Shown here: one piece after another, positions 52,181 through 60,854 of the stretch
Layout of the letters: every line of letters starts with the position of its first letter
How positions within the stretch are numbered: position 1 is the stretch's first letter
NCBI RefSeq assembly: GCF_003985145.1
Contig: NZ_ML133521.1
Location: forward strand, 1-64,000
Direction: 5' to 3'
Length of the DNA: 64,000 bases
DNA from: Rhizobium anhuiense
Lineage (GTDB): Bacteria; Pseudomonadota; Alphaproteobacteria; Rhizobiales; Rhizobiaceae
The notes under the pieces: generated by a model
What the model was told of the DNA's origin: nothing
The model's database searches: none
The model's input: the letters and a program-made list of their open reading frames with translations, nothing else
Position numbers and translations under genes: made by a program

Positions 52181-52192
52181 ATACGCGCGTAT
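52181..52192. promoter_or_regulatory. 12-bp palindrome upstream of the DUF982 gene
   Basis: ATACGCGCGTAT is a perfect palindrome 48 bp before the DUF982 start. It may be an operator; the evidence is position and symmetry only. The remaining bases of this 279-bp gap (52134-52412) show no gene. Confidence 0.3.
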
Positions 52193-52412
52193 TTTGAAAT
52201 TTGGAATTGAAAACTGTCGAGAGGCACCGCTTGAACGCGAGGCTGTGGAATCAGGAAAAATGGCGCCCATGGCTTTATCTCGGAGCGCCCTGCGTTGCGT
52301 CGACAGGTGACATCCCTGGGGCGGAAAGGCCGTCCACATGATCGGAAATCATGGAAGGCGTTTTTGAACCATGCTTTCCGACGAAGCGTAGCAACTGCCA
52401 CCAGTAGGGACC

Positions 52413-52757
52413 TTATCCAGCCAGCATACGTGCGAGCATATGTCTGATATGGTCCTGCGCGCCGTAGAAAATTGCAGCGATAGTGATCGTGCGACGACTT
52501 TCCACCGGCACGAACCAGATAGCCGCCTTATCCCGCCGAAGAAACCGGATTCCAGGGTCAATGTCGGCCCGCAATGTGCCGGTATAAGGCGTATCGACGA
52601 GACGATCGATTTCGACACGCAACTTGCGGATTCGTTCAGCGGTACGCTCCAACGCCTCGTCGGCCAAGTCTCCGAGTTCGACGTGGGACTCGAAGAGATG
52701 ATCGAAAATCAGCTCAAAATCGCGTTCGGCATCCTCGGAATATTCAAGGCTCCACAC
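52413..52757 (-). CDS. ParE/RelE-type toxin
   Basis: 114 residues starting GTG 52757 (MWSLEYSEDAERDFELIFDH). The ParE fold is recognised by the N-terminal strand and helix pair, VDTPYTGTLRADIDPGIRFL and the end strand TITIAAIFYGAQDHIRHML. ParE toxins inhibit gyrase; RelE toxins cleave mRNA; the sequence favours ParE. It overlaps the antitoxin gene by 14 bp. Confidence 0.85.
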   Translation of the reverse strand: MWSLEYSEDAERDFELIFDHLFESHVELGDLADEALERTAERIRKLRVEIDRLVDTPYTGTLRADIDPGIRFLRRDKAAIWFVPVESRRTITIAAIFYGAQDHIRHMLARMLAG

Positions 52758-53019
52758 GAACAGCCCGCCGCTTCCGCTCGATCATCGCCTCGACGCGGCT
52801 TTCCATTTCCGTCGTGGAAATCATCGGGCCTTTCAGACGCCGCTGGACCAATTCGCGAAGCGCTGCCGTTTCGACGGCCTCAGCCTCCGTCTTTTGGCGG
52901 AGGAGTTCCAAGCCCTGCTGAAGAACGGAACTCATGCTGGAATACCGGCCGCTTTCCACCAGCGAACGGGCAAAGGCGTCCTGCTGGTCGGTCAGCGAGA
53001 TCGACGATTTGACACTCAT
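52744..53019 (-). CDS. ParD-type antitoxin
   Basis: 91 residues: MSVKSSISLTDQQDAFARSL gives the ribbon and first helix, SGRYSSMSSVLQQGLELLRQ the second, and a charged C-terminal tail (ERKRRAVRVEP) binds the toxin. GGAGAT lies 8 nt before ATG 53019. Together with the toxin gene it makes an intact type II module. An upstream dyad (53045-53059) is its likely operator. Confidence 0.88.
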   Translation of the reverse strand: MSVKSSISLTDQQDAFARSLVESGRYSSMSSVLQQGLELLRQKTEAEAVETAALRELVQRRLKGPMISTTEMESRVEAMIERKRRAVRVEP

Positions 53020-53044
53020 CGGTTTATCTCCATTGAGCCGAATT

Positions 53045-53059
53045 TGCTACTCAGTAGCA
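53045..53059. promoter_or_regulatory. Probable operator of the second ParDE pair
   Basis: TGCTAC-TCA-GTAGCA, a perfect dyad with 6-bp arms and a 3-bp spacer, lies 26 bp upstream of the antitoxin start. Same architecture (3-bp spacer) as the dyad before the first pair. Confidence 0.5.
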
Positions 53060-53181
53060 TATTTGTCGATCTGCCGGAACCCCTCCCTCTATTCGTCATG
53101 ACGGTGACGACCCATAGGCCATGGTGCAGTCACGGCAAGCCAGTATACACTCAAGCGAATCCCCTTTGTCGAAAGCCATAC

Positions 53182-53874
53182 ATGCAGCGCCTGCCCCGTG
53201 CCCCCAAAGCCGTTCTGTTCGACATGGACGGTTTGATGTTCGATACCGAGGCGCTGTATCGGGATGCGACGATCACGGCTGCACGGAATGCGGGTTTCGA
53301 ATTGCCTCTCTCGGCCTATCTTGAAACCATCGGTTTGCCGGCTTCCCGTGTGCGCGAACTCCTGTTGGCCCGGTTCGGCAAGGATGCCCCTCTGGAGGAT
53401 CTCTGGAGGCAGGCTTCGGAACTCTTCACGCAGATGGTGCAAACGGATTTACGAACGAAGGCAGGCTTGCCGGAAATCCTATCCTTCCTCGAAGCGGCGC
53501 GGATCCCTTCGGCCATCGTCACCTCATCGGATCGGACGGCCGTCGAGGCGCATCTTTCGGCCGCCGGGCTGCAAGGCCGCCGGTTCCAAACCATATTTGC
53601 CTATGGCGATTACACGGTGGGAAAACCGGATCCCGCTCCATACCTGCTGGCCGCCGAGCGGCTCAACCTGCCCATATCGGAATGCGTTGCCCTGGAAGAC
53701 TCCCGAAATGGAGTTCTCTCCGCATCAGGCGCCGGAGCGATGACCATCATGGTGCCTGATCTGGTTCAGCCGGCTCCGGATATTCCTGGCCGCTGCGCTT
53801 GCATCTTGGCGGATCTTCACGCCGTTCGGGATTTGATCGCCATCTCGATGGCGGGAGCCGCCGTGGAGCCGTGA
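53182..53874 (+). CDS. HAD hydrolase, beta-phosphoglucomutase-like
   Basis: 230 residues from ATG 53182. Motif I VLFDMDGLMFDTEALY (11-26), motif II IVTSSDR, motif III Lys in VGKPDPAPYLLAAERL and motif IV ALEDSRNGVLSASGAG are all intact. The group covers sugar phosphatases and phosphomutases; the exact substrate is open. The last 50 bp of coding sequence around 53795-53844 are repeated at 54482-54531. Confidence 0.9.
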   Translation: MQRLPRAPKAVLFDMDGLMFDTEALYRDATITAARNAGFELPLSAYLETIGLPASRVRELLLARFGKDAPLEDLWRQASELFTQMVQTDLRTKAGLPEILSFLEAARIPSAIVTSSDRTAVEAHLSAAGLQGRRFQTIFAYGDYTVGKPDPAPYLLAAERLNLPISECVALEDSRNGVLSASGAGAMTIMVPDLVQPAPDIPGRCACILADLHAVRDLIAISMAGAAVEP

Positions 53875-53976
53875 GGGAACAAAACTGCAAGCCTACACAG
53901 ATGCACTCCGCACGTCATGCAGTTGACAGGTCGGGACGGTTCTTTCATCTGGAGCGCCAGATCAGGAGCCTCTCAC

Positions 53977-54456
53977 ATGACCCTTAACATACGCCCCGCG
54001 ACGCCTTCAGATGCGGCAACGATCCTGCGATTCGTCCGCGAATTGGCCGACTATGAAAAGGCGATCCACGAGGTCGAGGCGACCGAGGAGAGCACGCGTG
54101 CGGCGATCTTCGGCGACGGTTCGGTCACGCATGCGCTGATCTGCGAACGCGAAGGCCAAGCGATCGGCATGGCGGTCTATTTCTTCAGCTATTCGACTTG
54201 GCAGGCGAAGAACGGCCTTTATCTGGAAGATCTCTACGTAACACCGGACGCGCGCGGCTCGGGAGCCGGCAAGGCGCTGTTGCGGCGCCTGGCACAGATC
54301 GCGCTGGAAAAGAACTGCGGCCGCTTTGAATGGAGTGTGCTCGACTGGAACGAACCTTCGATCCGCGTCTATGAGGCGATCGGCGCGGAGCCGCAGAAGG
54401 AATGGATCCGCTATCGGATGGCGGGAGAGACGCTGGCGGCGTTTGCCCGCGGCTAG
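53977..54456 (+). CDS. GNAT family N-acetyltransferase (spermidine acetyltransferase-like)
   Basis: 159 residues from ATG 53977 (AGGAG 8 nt before). MTLNIRPATPSDAATILRFV opens the fold; LYLEDLYVTPDARGSGAGKA is the acetyl-CoA site and FEWSVLDWNEPSIRVYEAIG the typical C-terminal part of the diamine/thialysine acetyltransferase group. An earlier in-frame ATG at 53917 is less likely. It sits between the intact HAD gene and a HAD fragment. Confidence 0.88.
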   Translation: MTLNIRPATPSDAATILRFVRELADYEKAIHEVEATEESTRAAIFGDGSVTHALICEREGQAIGMAVYFFSYSTWQAKNGLYLEDLYVTPDARGSGAGKALLRRLAQIALEKNCGRFEWSVLDWNEPSIRVYEAIGAEPQKEWIRYRMAGETLAAFARG

Positions 54457-54477
54457 AATTCTCTATTTTTTCTTGGC

Positions 54478-54576
54478 CTCGGCGCTTGCGTCTTGACGGA
54501 CTTGCACGCCGTTCGGGATTTGATCGCCATCAGCCTGGCTGACCGCGACGCGGCCCGAACGGGACATTGCCGATAA
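54478..54576 (+). pseudogene. Duplicated 3' end of the HAD gene
   Basis: The frame LGACVLTDLHAVRDLIAISL to a TAA at 54574-54576 matches the HAD C-terminus CACILADLHAVRDLIAISMA. At DNA level 54482-54531 and 53795-53844 differ at 5 of 50 positions. No other HAD parts are present. With the intact gene it brackets the GNAT gene as direct repeats. Confidence 0.8.
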
Positions 54577-54675
54577 TCGACATTGTCCCATCGCGGTCGG
54601 GCGGGCGCATCATCCCGCGCAGCCGATAGTCAGCGGCACCCAGCTTTCCCCCTTCAATCTCCACCCTTCCGATCC

Positions 54676-57078
54676 TCACCGCAATTCTGCAGTAACCCGG
54701 AAAATCCCGCCGGCCGAAGCATCCGAGCAGACGACGAAGGTGGAGCCCTCCTGCGCCATGAAGGCGACGTTGCCGCCGGCTTCGCAGGGGGTGGCGCTCC
54801 ATTGCAGGATGATGTCGCCGTTATCGGGCAGTTTTTCCGGCGGGATCTTCGCCGCACTTGCCATCCATTCGGTTGCCGACGGCAGGTGGACGGGGGCGTT
54901 CAGCTGTTTCGACAGCCAGGCGGTATAGTTCTGCGCCACGGCAAGCGGCACGTCGTCGGCCGGCTGCTGCGGATTGTCGGCATAGGCCTGGGCGGCGGTC
55001 TGATCTGAGATGGCGGTGTAATATTCCGCCATTTCGGCGCGGCTGACGGCCTTCGTCTGCATGCAGAAAGACTTGTCGATCTTCACTGCGCCATTGGCAA
55101 CGCCGAGCATGCCGCCGAGTTCCTTCATCGAGGAGGTCATCAGCCGGACATTCTCCAGCGAATAACTTCCGGCCGGCACGGTTTCGAAGGCAAGGGTCGG
55201 CGAAACCGGGCAGAAGCCGCGCGCCGACAGCGCCTCGAGATCGGCGAGGATCGGCTGGTAGGCAATGATCGCGAGCTTGTAGGCCTCGGCGGTGTAGCGG
55301 TCGTCGGCCTCGCCGATCTTCGGCGCGAGGGCTGCTAGCGTCGGATCGGCCGCACCGGCGCGAGTGGCGATCGAGGCGTTGAGATCGGTGACCTTCTGCT
55401 TCAGCGCGGTGGCCTCGTCCTTCGCCGCCATGACATCGGCGATGACGGCGTCGAACAGTTTGGCGGCGTCGCCATAGCCTGAGGTCGCCGCCGGCGTCTG
55501 CCATTGCTCGGCCTTGGCCTTGGCTTCGGTCATCAGCCCGCTCGCCTTGGCGACGTCGGGGCTATCGCCGGCGCCGATGCGGTTGACGGTTTCGCGTTTG
55601 GCCGCCGCGTCTTTTTCGGCTGCGGTGAGCGCGGTGAGCGCCTTGGCGAGATCGTCAAACGTCGTTTTCGACTCGTCATAGGCGCCGACGGCAGCGTGCA
55701 TCTGTTTGGCGGCGGCGGCCTCGGCGGCAGTCTTCATCTTGGTATCGGCCTCGGCAAAACCCGGCGCCTTGTCGCCGCCTGCGGCAGAGGCGGCAGCTTT
55801 TGCCTTCTCGGCATTCTCCTTGGAGATGGCGATCAGCGCATTGCCGAGATTGATGGCGGCCGTCTGATAGCCCGGAAGGGCCTTGTCGTAGTCTTCGTCC
55901 TTGAGCAGCGCATCGGCCGAGGTCAGCGCCGCAGCACCGGTGTCATAGGCGAGTTTCGCCTGGTCACCGGAAGGGCGCTCCGGCGCCTTGGCGGCGATCG
56001 CCTTCTGTTTGCGGCTTTCGGCCTCCTTCTTCCAGGTGTCGACATCGGCGACGAGCTTCGGATCCGGGCGCAGCAGTTTGGGGATGGTGACGACACCGAC
56101 GCCGATGCAGATCAGGAGCAGCGCTCCGATCATGGAGAGCTTGGCCAGCGTCCATTTTTTCGGCTTCGGCGGTTCCGGCTGCTGCATGCCGCCGCGCGGA
56201 TCCCATGACATCGGCTGGATGCCTGTGGTCACCCGGGCATATTCGCCCAGCGCATCGGCGCCTGTGCGCGGTCGCGCGGCCGGGTCGCGGCTCAGCATCC
56301 TTTCCACAAGGCTTGCCAGACCCTCGGGAAAACCGGGGGTCAGCACATCAAGGCGGGGAAAGACGTTGGACGGATCGAGATGGATGTTCTTCCAGCTCTG
56401 CTCGCGCTGGTGCTCGTCTTCCCAGACCATGACGCTGTCGAAGACGCTGGCATAGGTCTGCCGCGGCAGGAAGAGCTTGTAGGCGATCATGCCCATGGCG
56501 TAGATATCGAGCGCCGGCGAGGCGGAGAAGGTGCCGCTGGCATAGATCTCCGGCGCCCCGAATTCCGGCACATAGGGCGGTATGATATGCTCGCCGATCT
56601 TCGAGATCAGGTGCAGGTTGCCGATCCGCACCGACAGGCCGGAATAATCCTCGGAGACATAGATGCACTGGTCGGTCAGGGCATTGTGGGCGTAACCGGC
56701 GCCGTGCAGCGTCGCCAGGCCCTCGAGGATGTGGCGGCCGATCTCGACGGCGCGCTCGTAGGCCACCATCTCCGTTTCGTCGAGATACTGGTGCAGCGTC
56801 TTCGACGGCCGCTTCTCGACGATATAGAAATTGTCGTCTTCCGGCGACGGCGGAATAAGGTCCTCGATTTCGACGAAGCGCCGCGCCGTCAGCGATTTGG
56901 CCTCGTTGATCGAGGTCCAGACGCGCTCGAAACGCGCCTTGTCCAATTTTAGCGCTATATCGGGCGTGACGATGAAGACCGCATGGTCCATCCGCTTGTC
57001 CTGGGCGGGATAGACGATGAACTCGTTTTCATAGATCGGCTCGCCGATCGTGTAGCGGGCGATCAGATCACTTCTCAT
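54676..57078 (-). CDS. Transmembrane pseudokinase with formylglycine-enzyme-like C-terminal domain
   Basis: 800 residues from ATG 57078 (AGGGGGA 8 nt upstream; ATG 57096 has no ribosome site). Residues about 10-290 have a protein kinase fold: YIVEKRPSKTLHQYL hinge, GAPEIYASG (APE motif, about 174-182) and LDIYAMGMIAYKLF. The catalytic loop reads HNALTDQC instead of HRDLKPxN, and the DFG position reads GNLHL, so it should be catalytically dead. One membrane helix (about 327-350) is followed by a long Ala-rich helical stalk and a C-terminal domain like FGE/SUMF1 (FETVPAGSYSL, then YTAWLSKQLNAPVHLPSATEW). Last gene of the operon. Confidence 0.82.
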   Translation of the reverse strand: MRSDLIARYTIGEPIYENEFIVYPAQDKRMDHAVFIVTPDIALKLDKARFERVWTSINEAKSLTARRFVEIEDLIPPSPEDDNFYIVEKRPSKTLHQYLDETEMVAYERAVEIGRHILEGLATLHGAGYAHNALTDQCIYVSEDYSGLSVRIGNLHLISKIGEHIIPPYVPEFGAPEIYASGTFSASPALDIYAMGMIAYKLFLPRQTYASVFDSVMVWEDEHQREQSWKNIHLDPSNVFPRLDVLTPGFPEGLASLVERMLSRDPAARPRTGADALGEYARVTTGIQPMSWDPRGGMQQPEPPKPKKWTLAKLSMIGALLLICIGVGVVTIPKLLRPDPKLVADVDTWKKEAESRKQKAIAAKAPERPSGDQAKLAYDTGAAALTSADALLKDEDYDKALPGYQTAAINLGNALIAISKENAEKAKAAASAAGGDKAPGFAEADTKMKTAAEAAAAKQMHAAVGAYDESKTTFDDLAKALTALTAAEKDAAAKRETVNRIGAGDSPDVAKASGLMTEAKAKAEQWQTPAATSGYGDAAKLFDAVIADVMAAKDEATALKQKVTDLNASIATRAGAADPTLAALAPKIGEADDRYTAEAYKLAIIAYQPILADLEALSARGFCPVSPTLAFETVPAGSYSLENVRLMTSSMKELGGMLGVANGAVKIDKSFCMQTKAVSRAEMAEYYTAISDQTAAQAYADNPQQPADDVPLAVAQNYTAWLSKQLNAPVHLPSATEWMASAAKIPPEKLPDNGDIILQWSATPCEAGGNVAFMAQEGSTFVVCSDASAGGIFRVTAELR

Positions 57079-57115
57079 GCACGTGTCCCCCTGCATTCAT
57101 TCATGAAACCGAATT

Positions 57116-58297
57116 CTATTCACCCGCCAGAAGCGGGTCACCGATCAGGCCTGCGGCGAGCAGCAGGCCGGTCTTCGTATCGCGAAGCGCGAAGGCAAAA
57201 CGGGCATCGGCGATGACGCGAACAAGTGTCGGCTCGATGCTGCGTTCCGTGATGACAGCCGTGGCTGCCGCCGCCTCCGTGCCGTTTTCGTCAACCTTGA
57301 TCATGGTCTTCTGCAGGACATGGGACAAGCGGATGTTTTCCTTGGTGAAACCCGGAAAACCCGCATCCTTGGCCTTCTCGGGCGCCACGCCCATCGCATT
57401 CAGTACCGGCATCAAATCACGCCCGTCGTTCAGGGAAAAGCGGGGCAGGAAGATTTCGCCCTTGGCGGCCTCGAATTTCTCGCCCTGAAGCCAGGAAGCG
57501 AGCGCCTTCAGATCCGTGCCGCCGACACCCTTGCCGGAGCGCGCCGCCACCACGACCATGCTGTAGCTCTCGCCGGCATAGGCAAGATCGACGGCGGTGA
57601 ATTTTTCATCGGAGCGAAACCTCTGCCCGTCGCTGGCAAGATGCATCATCGGCACCGAAATCGTCGAGCCATCCGGGCGCTGAAATGGGCTTGCCGGGCT
57701 CTCCTTCTCGAAGGAGGTCTTCCAGCGCGCCTTGAAGGAGAGTGCGCCGAGGCTGACGAAGCCGCCGCCGGGCGGTGCGTCGAGGATCGACGGAATGGCG
57801 CCCCGCGTGGCGTTCTTCACCCAGCCGTTGATGTTCTCGACCGATTTCGGCCCGTCGAGATCCTCGATCGAAGGTTTGACCCGGTGACCGGCGAGCATGG
57901 GAAGCGCATCGGCAACGAGCACCAGTCTGTCGTCGAAGACGATCGCAACCGCCGTCGCCAAAGGCGCATCGGCCGCGGCCGGCTTTTCCCCCGTCATGGC
58001 GGCAAGCACCTTTTCCGGTCCCTTCACTTCGCCGGCGAAGCCGAGGCTCTTGGCGATTGCCGCCTTGCCCTCATCGGAGGCGCCGAGGCTTGCGAGACCG
58101 AGGGCGGCCGCAAGGCTTGCCGGCGACACCATGATATTGGCCGCCCCTTCCTTTGCCAGGGTGCGGTCGATGAGCTCGGCGGCAAGCCCCGCCTGGGCGG
58201 CAAGCACCGCCTTGCTGTCGCCGGTCTCGCCGGCATGGACTGGGGCAAACGCCATCAGGGAAGCGGCAAGACCGGCCAGCAGAGTGGATTTCGGCAT
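57116..58297 (-). CDS. Secreted serpin (serine protease inhibitor)
   Basis: 393 residues, start ATG 58297 with GAGGAG 8 nt upstream. Signal peptide to about residue 22 (APVHA|GE). Serpin landmarks: NIMVSPASLAAALGLASLGA, FKARWKTSFEKESPASPF, and the reactive loop hinge ENGTEAAAATAV (337-348), an inhibitory-type hinge with small residues. Counting from the hinge Gly339 as P15 puts P1 near Ser353 with Arg352 beside it, then the closing FAFALRDTKTGLLLAAG. Serpins trap proteases irreversibly. It sits 13 bp after the trypsin-caspase gene, which encodes a plausible target. Confidence 0.9.
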   Translation of the reverse strand: MPKSTLLAGLAASLMAFAPVHAGETGDSKAVLAAQAGLAAELIDRTLAKEGAANIMVSPASLAAALGLASLGASDEGKAAIAKSLGFAGEVKGPEKVLAAMTGEKPAAADAPLATAVAIVFDDRLVLVADALPMLAGHRVKPSIEDLDGPKSVENINGWVKNATRGAIPSILDAPPGGGFVSLGALSFKARWKTSFEKESPASPFQRPDGSTISVPMMHLASDGQRFRSDEKFTAVDLAYAGESYSMVVVAARSGKGVGGTDLKALASWLQGEKFEAAKGEIFLPRFSLNDGRDLMPVLNAMGVAPEKAKDAGFPGFTKENIRLSHVLQKTMIKVDENGTEAAAATAVITERSIEPTLVRVIADARFAFALRDTKTGLLLAAGLIGDPLLAGE

Positions 58298-58310
58298 GGT
58301 TCGCTCCTCT

Positions 58311-60854
58311 TCAGCGGATGCGATAGAATTTGGAATCGAACGACCATTTGCCCTGGGCGCCGGTCTCGTCGTCGCCGACGATCCTGAGGCTTCGGGCGAG
58401 ATCGTAGACATAGTTGAAGGCGGCGCGCTGGCCGACCAGCGGTGTCGGCACATCCGGCAGGTCGAGCACTTCGATCGGCTTGTCGCTGAGGATGGCGACG
58501 ACCATACCGACGCCGGCCGGACCCTCGACCTGATATTCGAAGCCGATATAGGGATTGCGCGCATCGGGCACGACGACCGGCCGGGCCGGATCGAGCCGGT
58601 TGTCGCCGCTCTTGGCCGTCGGCTTCAGGCCCATCGAGCGCTTGTTCGGGTAGAGCTGCGTCAGCTTGCCGGCGGCGTCGATATCGACCAGGATCAGGTA
58701 ACCGGACTTCTTGGTAGAGACGCGCATCGCCACCTTGTCGCCGATGCTGACGGCGGTGCCGGGCAGCATGTCGACGGCAACACCGGCCTCATTGTCGCTC
58801 TTCAGCGTATTTTCGACGGCGGCGACCGGCGTCTTCGCCTCCTCGCCGGTGATCACGTCGCGGCCTAGCGCATCCGGCAGGCCGTAGAATTGCGGGACCG
58901 GCGTGAAGCGGCAATCCTCGGCATGCGTCCGGCAATATTCGTCGGATTTGCGCCGGACATAATCGAGAAGGGCGGCATTGCTGACATTCGGCTTGTCGGC
59001 GGCGCGTGCCACGCCATCCTGCACGCCTTCGATGAAGTGGCGGGTGAAAACACCGAGCGCCGGCTTGGCCTCGCGATCGACGAGCGCCCACTGCCCTGCA
59101 TTGACGGCCGACCAGACCATGGCGCTTTCGCCACCGAAGGAGAATTTCGCTTCCTTGCCTGACTTGTTCGGCGGTTCGATGGCTGCCAGTGCCGGGCCGA
59201 GGCAGCGCACGGTGCCGGAGGGTGCTGCGACCGCGCTGCGGCTGCCGGGGCCGACATGGCAGGCGTCGATCAGCAGGGTGACGCGGCGGTCCTTGAGGCT
59301 GTTCAGCCGTGCGGCGATCTCGGTTTCGCGGATCTGGTTGGTGACCGTCACCTTGCCACCCTCGCGCACCAGTTTCGCATCGGCTGCCACCAGCGTCGGG
59401 CTCGTCGTTTCCTCGGCGCCCATTTCCTCCGAGCCCTGGCCGCTGAAATAGAGGAAGACACGGCTTCCCGGCGTCGACTGGCGCACCAGCCAGTCGTCGA
59501 TCTCGGCCAGGATCGCCTCGCGGGTCGCCTTGCGGTTGGTCAATGTGTGGATCTGTTCCGGGCGGTAGGCGAGCGTCTTGGCGAGGAAGACCTGCATCGC
59601 CTTCACGTCGCTGGCGGAGCCGGTCAATTTGGCCTCGCGCATCTCGTAATCGTCGATGCCTATCAGCAGCGCGCGATCGCCGGGGGAGCCTTGGATCACT
59701 GGCGTCTGGACGGTCGGGGATTGGACGTCGGGTTCGGCGTCTGCAGGCCCGGTGACGGGTTTGTCCGCGGGCATGTCGGGGCTTGGCGTTTCAGTCGTGC
59801 CGGCAGGCGCGCTATTGCCGGCGGGCGGGGTATCGCCGGCGGGCGGCGACGTGATGGTGAGGTTGGCCTCTTCCTGCCCGGATTTTTGCTGCTTCGTTCC
59901 GGCGCCGGTGGTGGCGGACGCGACCTGATCGCCTGTCGCCGATCCTTCGACATCAGGCACGTCGCCGTCGGTCTTTACGGCGATCCAGCCGCGGAAGGCA
60001 GCGACGCGGGTATAGACGCCGTAATGTTCGGCCTCGGCGCAGCCGGCGCCCCAGCTGACGATGCCGAGCTGGATCCAGCTTTTGTCGGGACGCTGGGCGA
60101 CGAGCGGTCCGCCGCTGTCGCCCTGGCAGGCATCCTTGCCGCCTTCGGCATAACCGGCGCAGACATTGCGCTCGTCGATCGGGTTCATCCGCATCGAGCT
60201 GTCACGATAGGCGGCGCGGCAGTCCTCGCGCGGCACGATCGGCAGTTCGACTTCCTGCAGTTCGGTCGGCAGATATTTGTCATCCCAGCCGTGGTCGGCC
60301 TTAGTGTAACCCCAGCCGGTGACGACGGCGGGGTGGCCGGCGGCCTCCACCGCCTCATCCGAGGCCGAGGCAAGGATCGCCGGCTTCGATTTGGCGGGCT
60401 CGGCGAGCTTGATGAGGGCAATGTCGTTGGCGAAGACCTTCCGGTCGAAATCCTCGTGAATGATCACGTTTTCCACGGCAAGGCCGGGCTTGTCGGGCCC
60501 GTCGACCGCGATCACCTTGTCGATCTTCGACTTGCCCTCGACGATCAGCAGATCCCGGGCGAAGAGATCCTGCTTGCCGGAGCGGCCGCTGGTGACGCAA
60601 TGGGCGGCCGTCAAGATCCAGCGCGGCGCGATCAGCGAGCCGCCGCAATGGCCGCCGAAGCGGCCGCGCTGTTCGGGGTCGGGCGCCAGGATCTTCACCT
60701 GCCAGGGCCATTCGCCTTTTCTCGCCGCCTGACCGCCGATGACGCGCCCGCCATCCTCGCCGGCAAAATCGGTATCCTGCTGCGCAAGAGCTGGAGAGGT
60801 CAGAAGCAGCATGACGGAGGCAATCGTGAGGACCCTGCTGATCGACGTGCTCAT
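58311..60854 (-). CDS. Secreted trypsin-like protease fused to a caspase-like and DUF4384-like domain
   Basis: 847 residues. Signal peptide to about 24 (ALA|QQ). Trypsin domain 38-295 with activation site GGR37|VIGG, catalytic His85 (TAAHC), Asp144 (NDIALIK), Ser247 (GDSGGP) and Asp241 six residues before it, which sets Arg/Lys specificity. A Pro/Thr-rich linker (about 310-388) leads to a caspase p20-like domain (RALLIGIDDYE near 394) with Cys532 in DACHVG but SGQG (Gln473) where the catalytic His of SGHG belongs, so this part is probably inactive. The C-terminus (YLILVDIDAAGKLTQLYPNK) is DUF4384-like. Coupled to the caspase gene by ATGA. Confidence 0.9.
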   Translation of the reverse strand: MSTSISRVLTIASVMLLLTSPALAQQDTDFAGEDGGRVIGGQAARKGEWPWQVKILAPDPEQRGRFGGHCGGSLIAPRWILTAAHCVTSGRSGKQDLFARDLLIVEGKSKIDKVIAVDGPDKPGLAVENVIIHEDFDRKVFANDIALIKLAEPAKSKPAILASASDEAVEAAGHPAVVTGWGYTKADHGWDDKYLPTELQEVELPIVPREDCRAAYRDSSMRMNPIDERNVCAGYAEGGKDACQGDSGGPLVAQRPDKSWIQLGIVSWGAGCAEAEHYGVYTRVAAFRGWIAVKTDGDVPDVEGSATGDQVASATTGAGTKQQKSGQEEANLTITSPPAGDTPPAGNSAPAGTTETPSPDMPADKPVTGPADAEPDVQSPTVQTPVIQGSPGDRALLIGIDDYEMREAKLTGSASDVKAMQVFLAKTLAYRPEQIHTLTNRKATREAILAEIDDWLVRQSTPGSRVFLYFSGQGSEEMGAEETTSPTLVAADAKLVREGGKVTVTNQIRETEIAARLNSLKDRRVTLLIDACHVGPGSRSAVAAPSGTVRCLGPALAAIEPPNKSGKEAKFSFGGESAMVWSAVNAGQWALVDREAKPALGVFTRHFIEGVQDGVARAADKPNVSNAALLDYVRRKSDEYCRTHAEDCRFTPVPQFYGLPDALGRDVITGEEAKTPVAAVENTLKSDNEAGVAVDMLPGTAVSIGDKVAMRVSTKKSGYLILVDIDAAGKLTQLYPNKRSMGLKPTAKSGDNRLDPARPVVVPDARNPYIGFEYQVEGPAGVGMVVAILSDKPIEVLDLPDVPTPLVGQRAAFNYVYDLARSLRIVGDDETGAQGKWSFDSKFYRIR

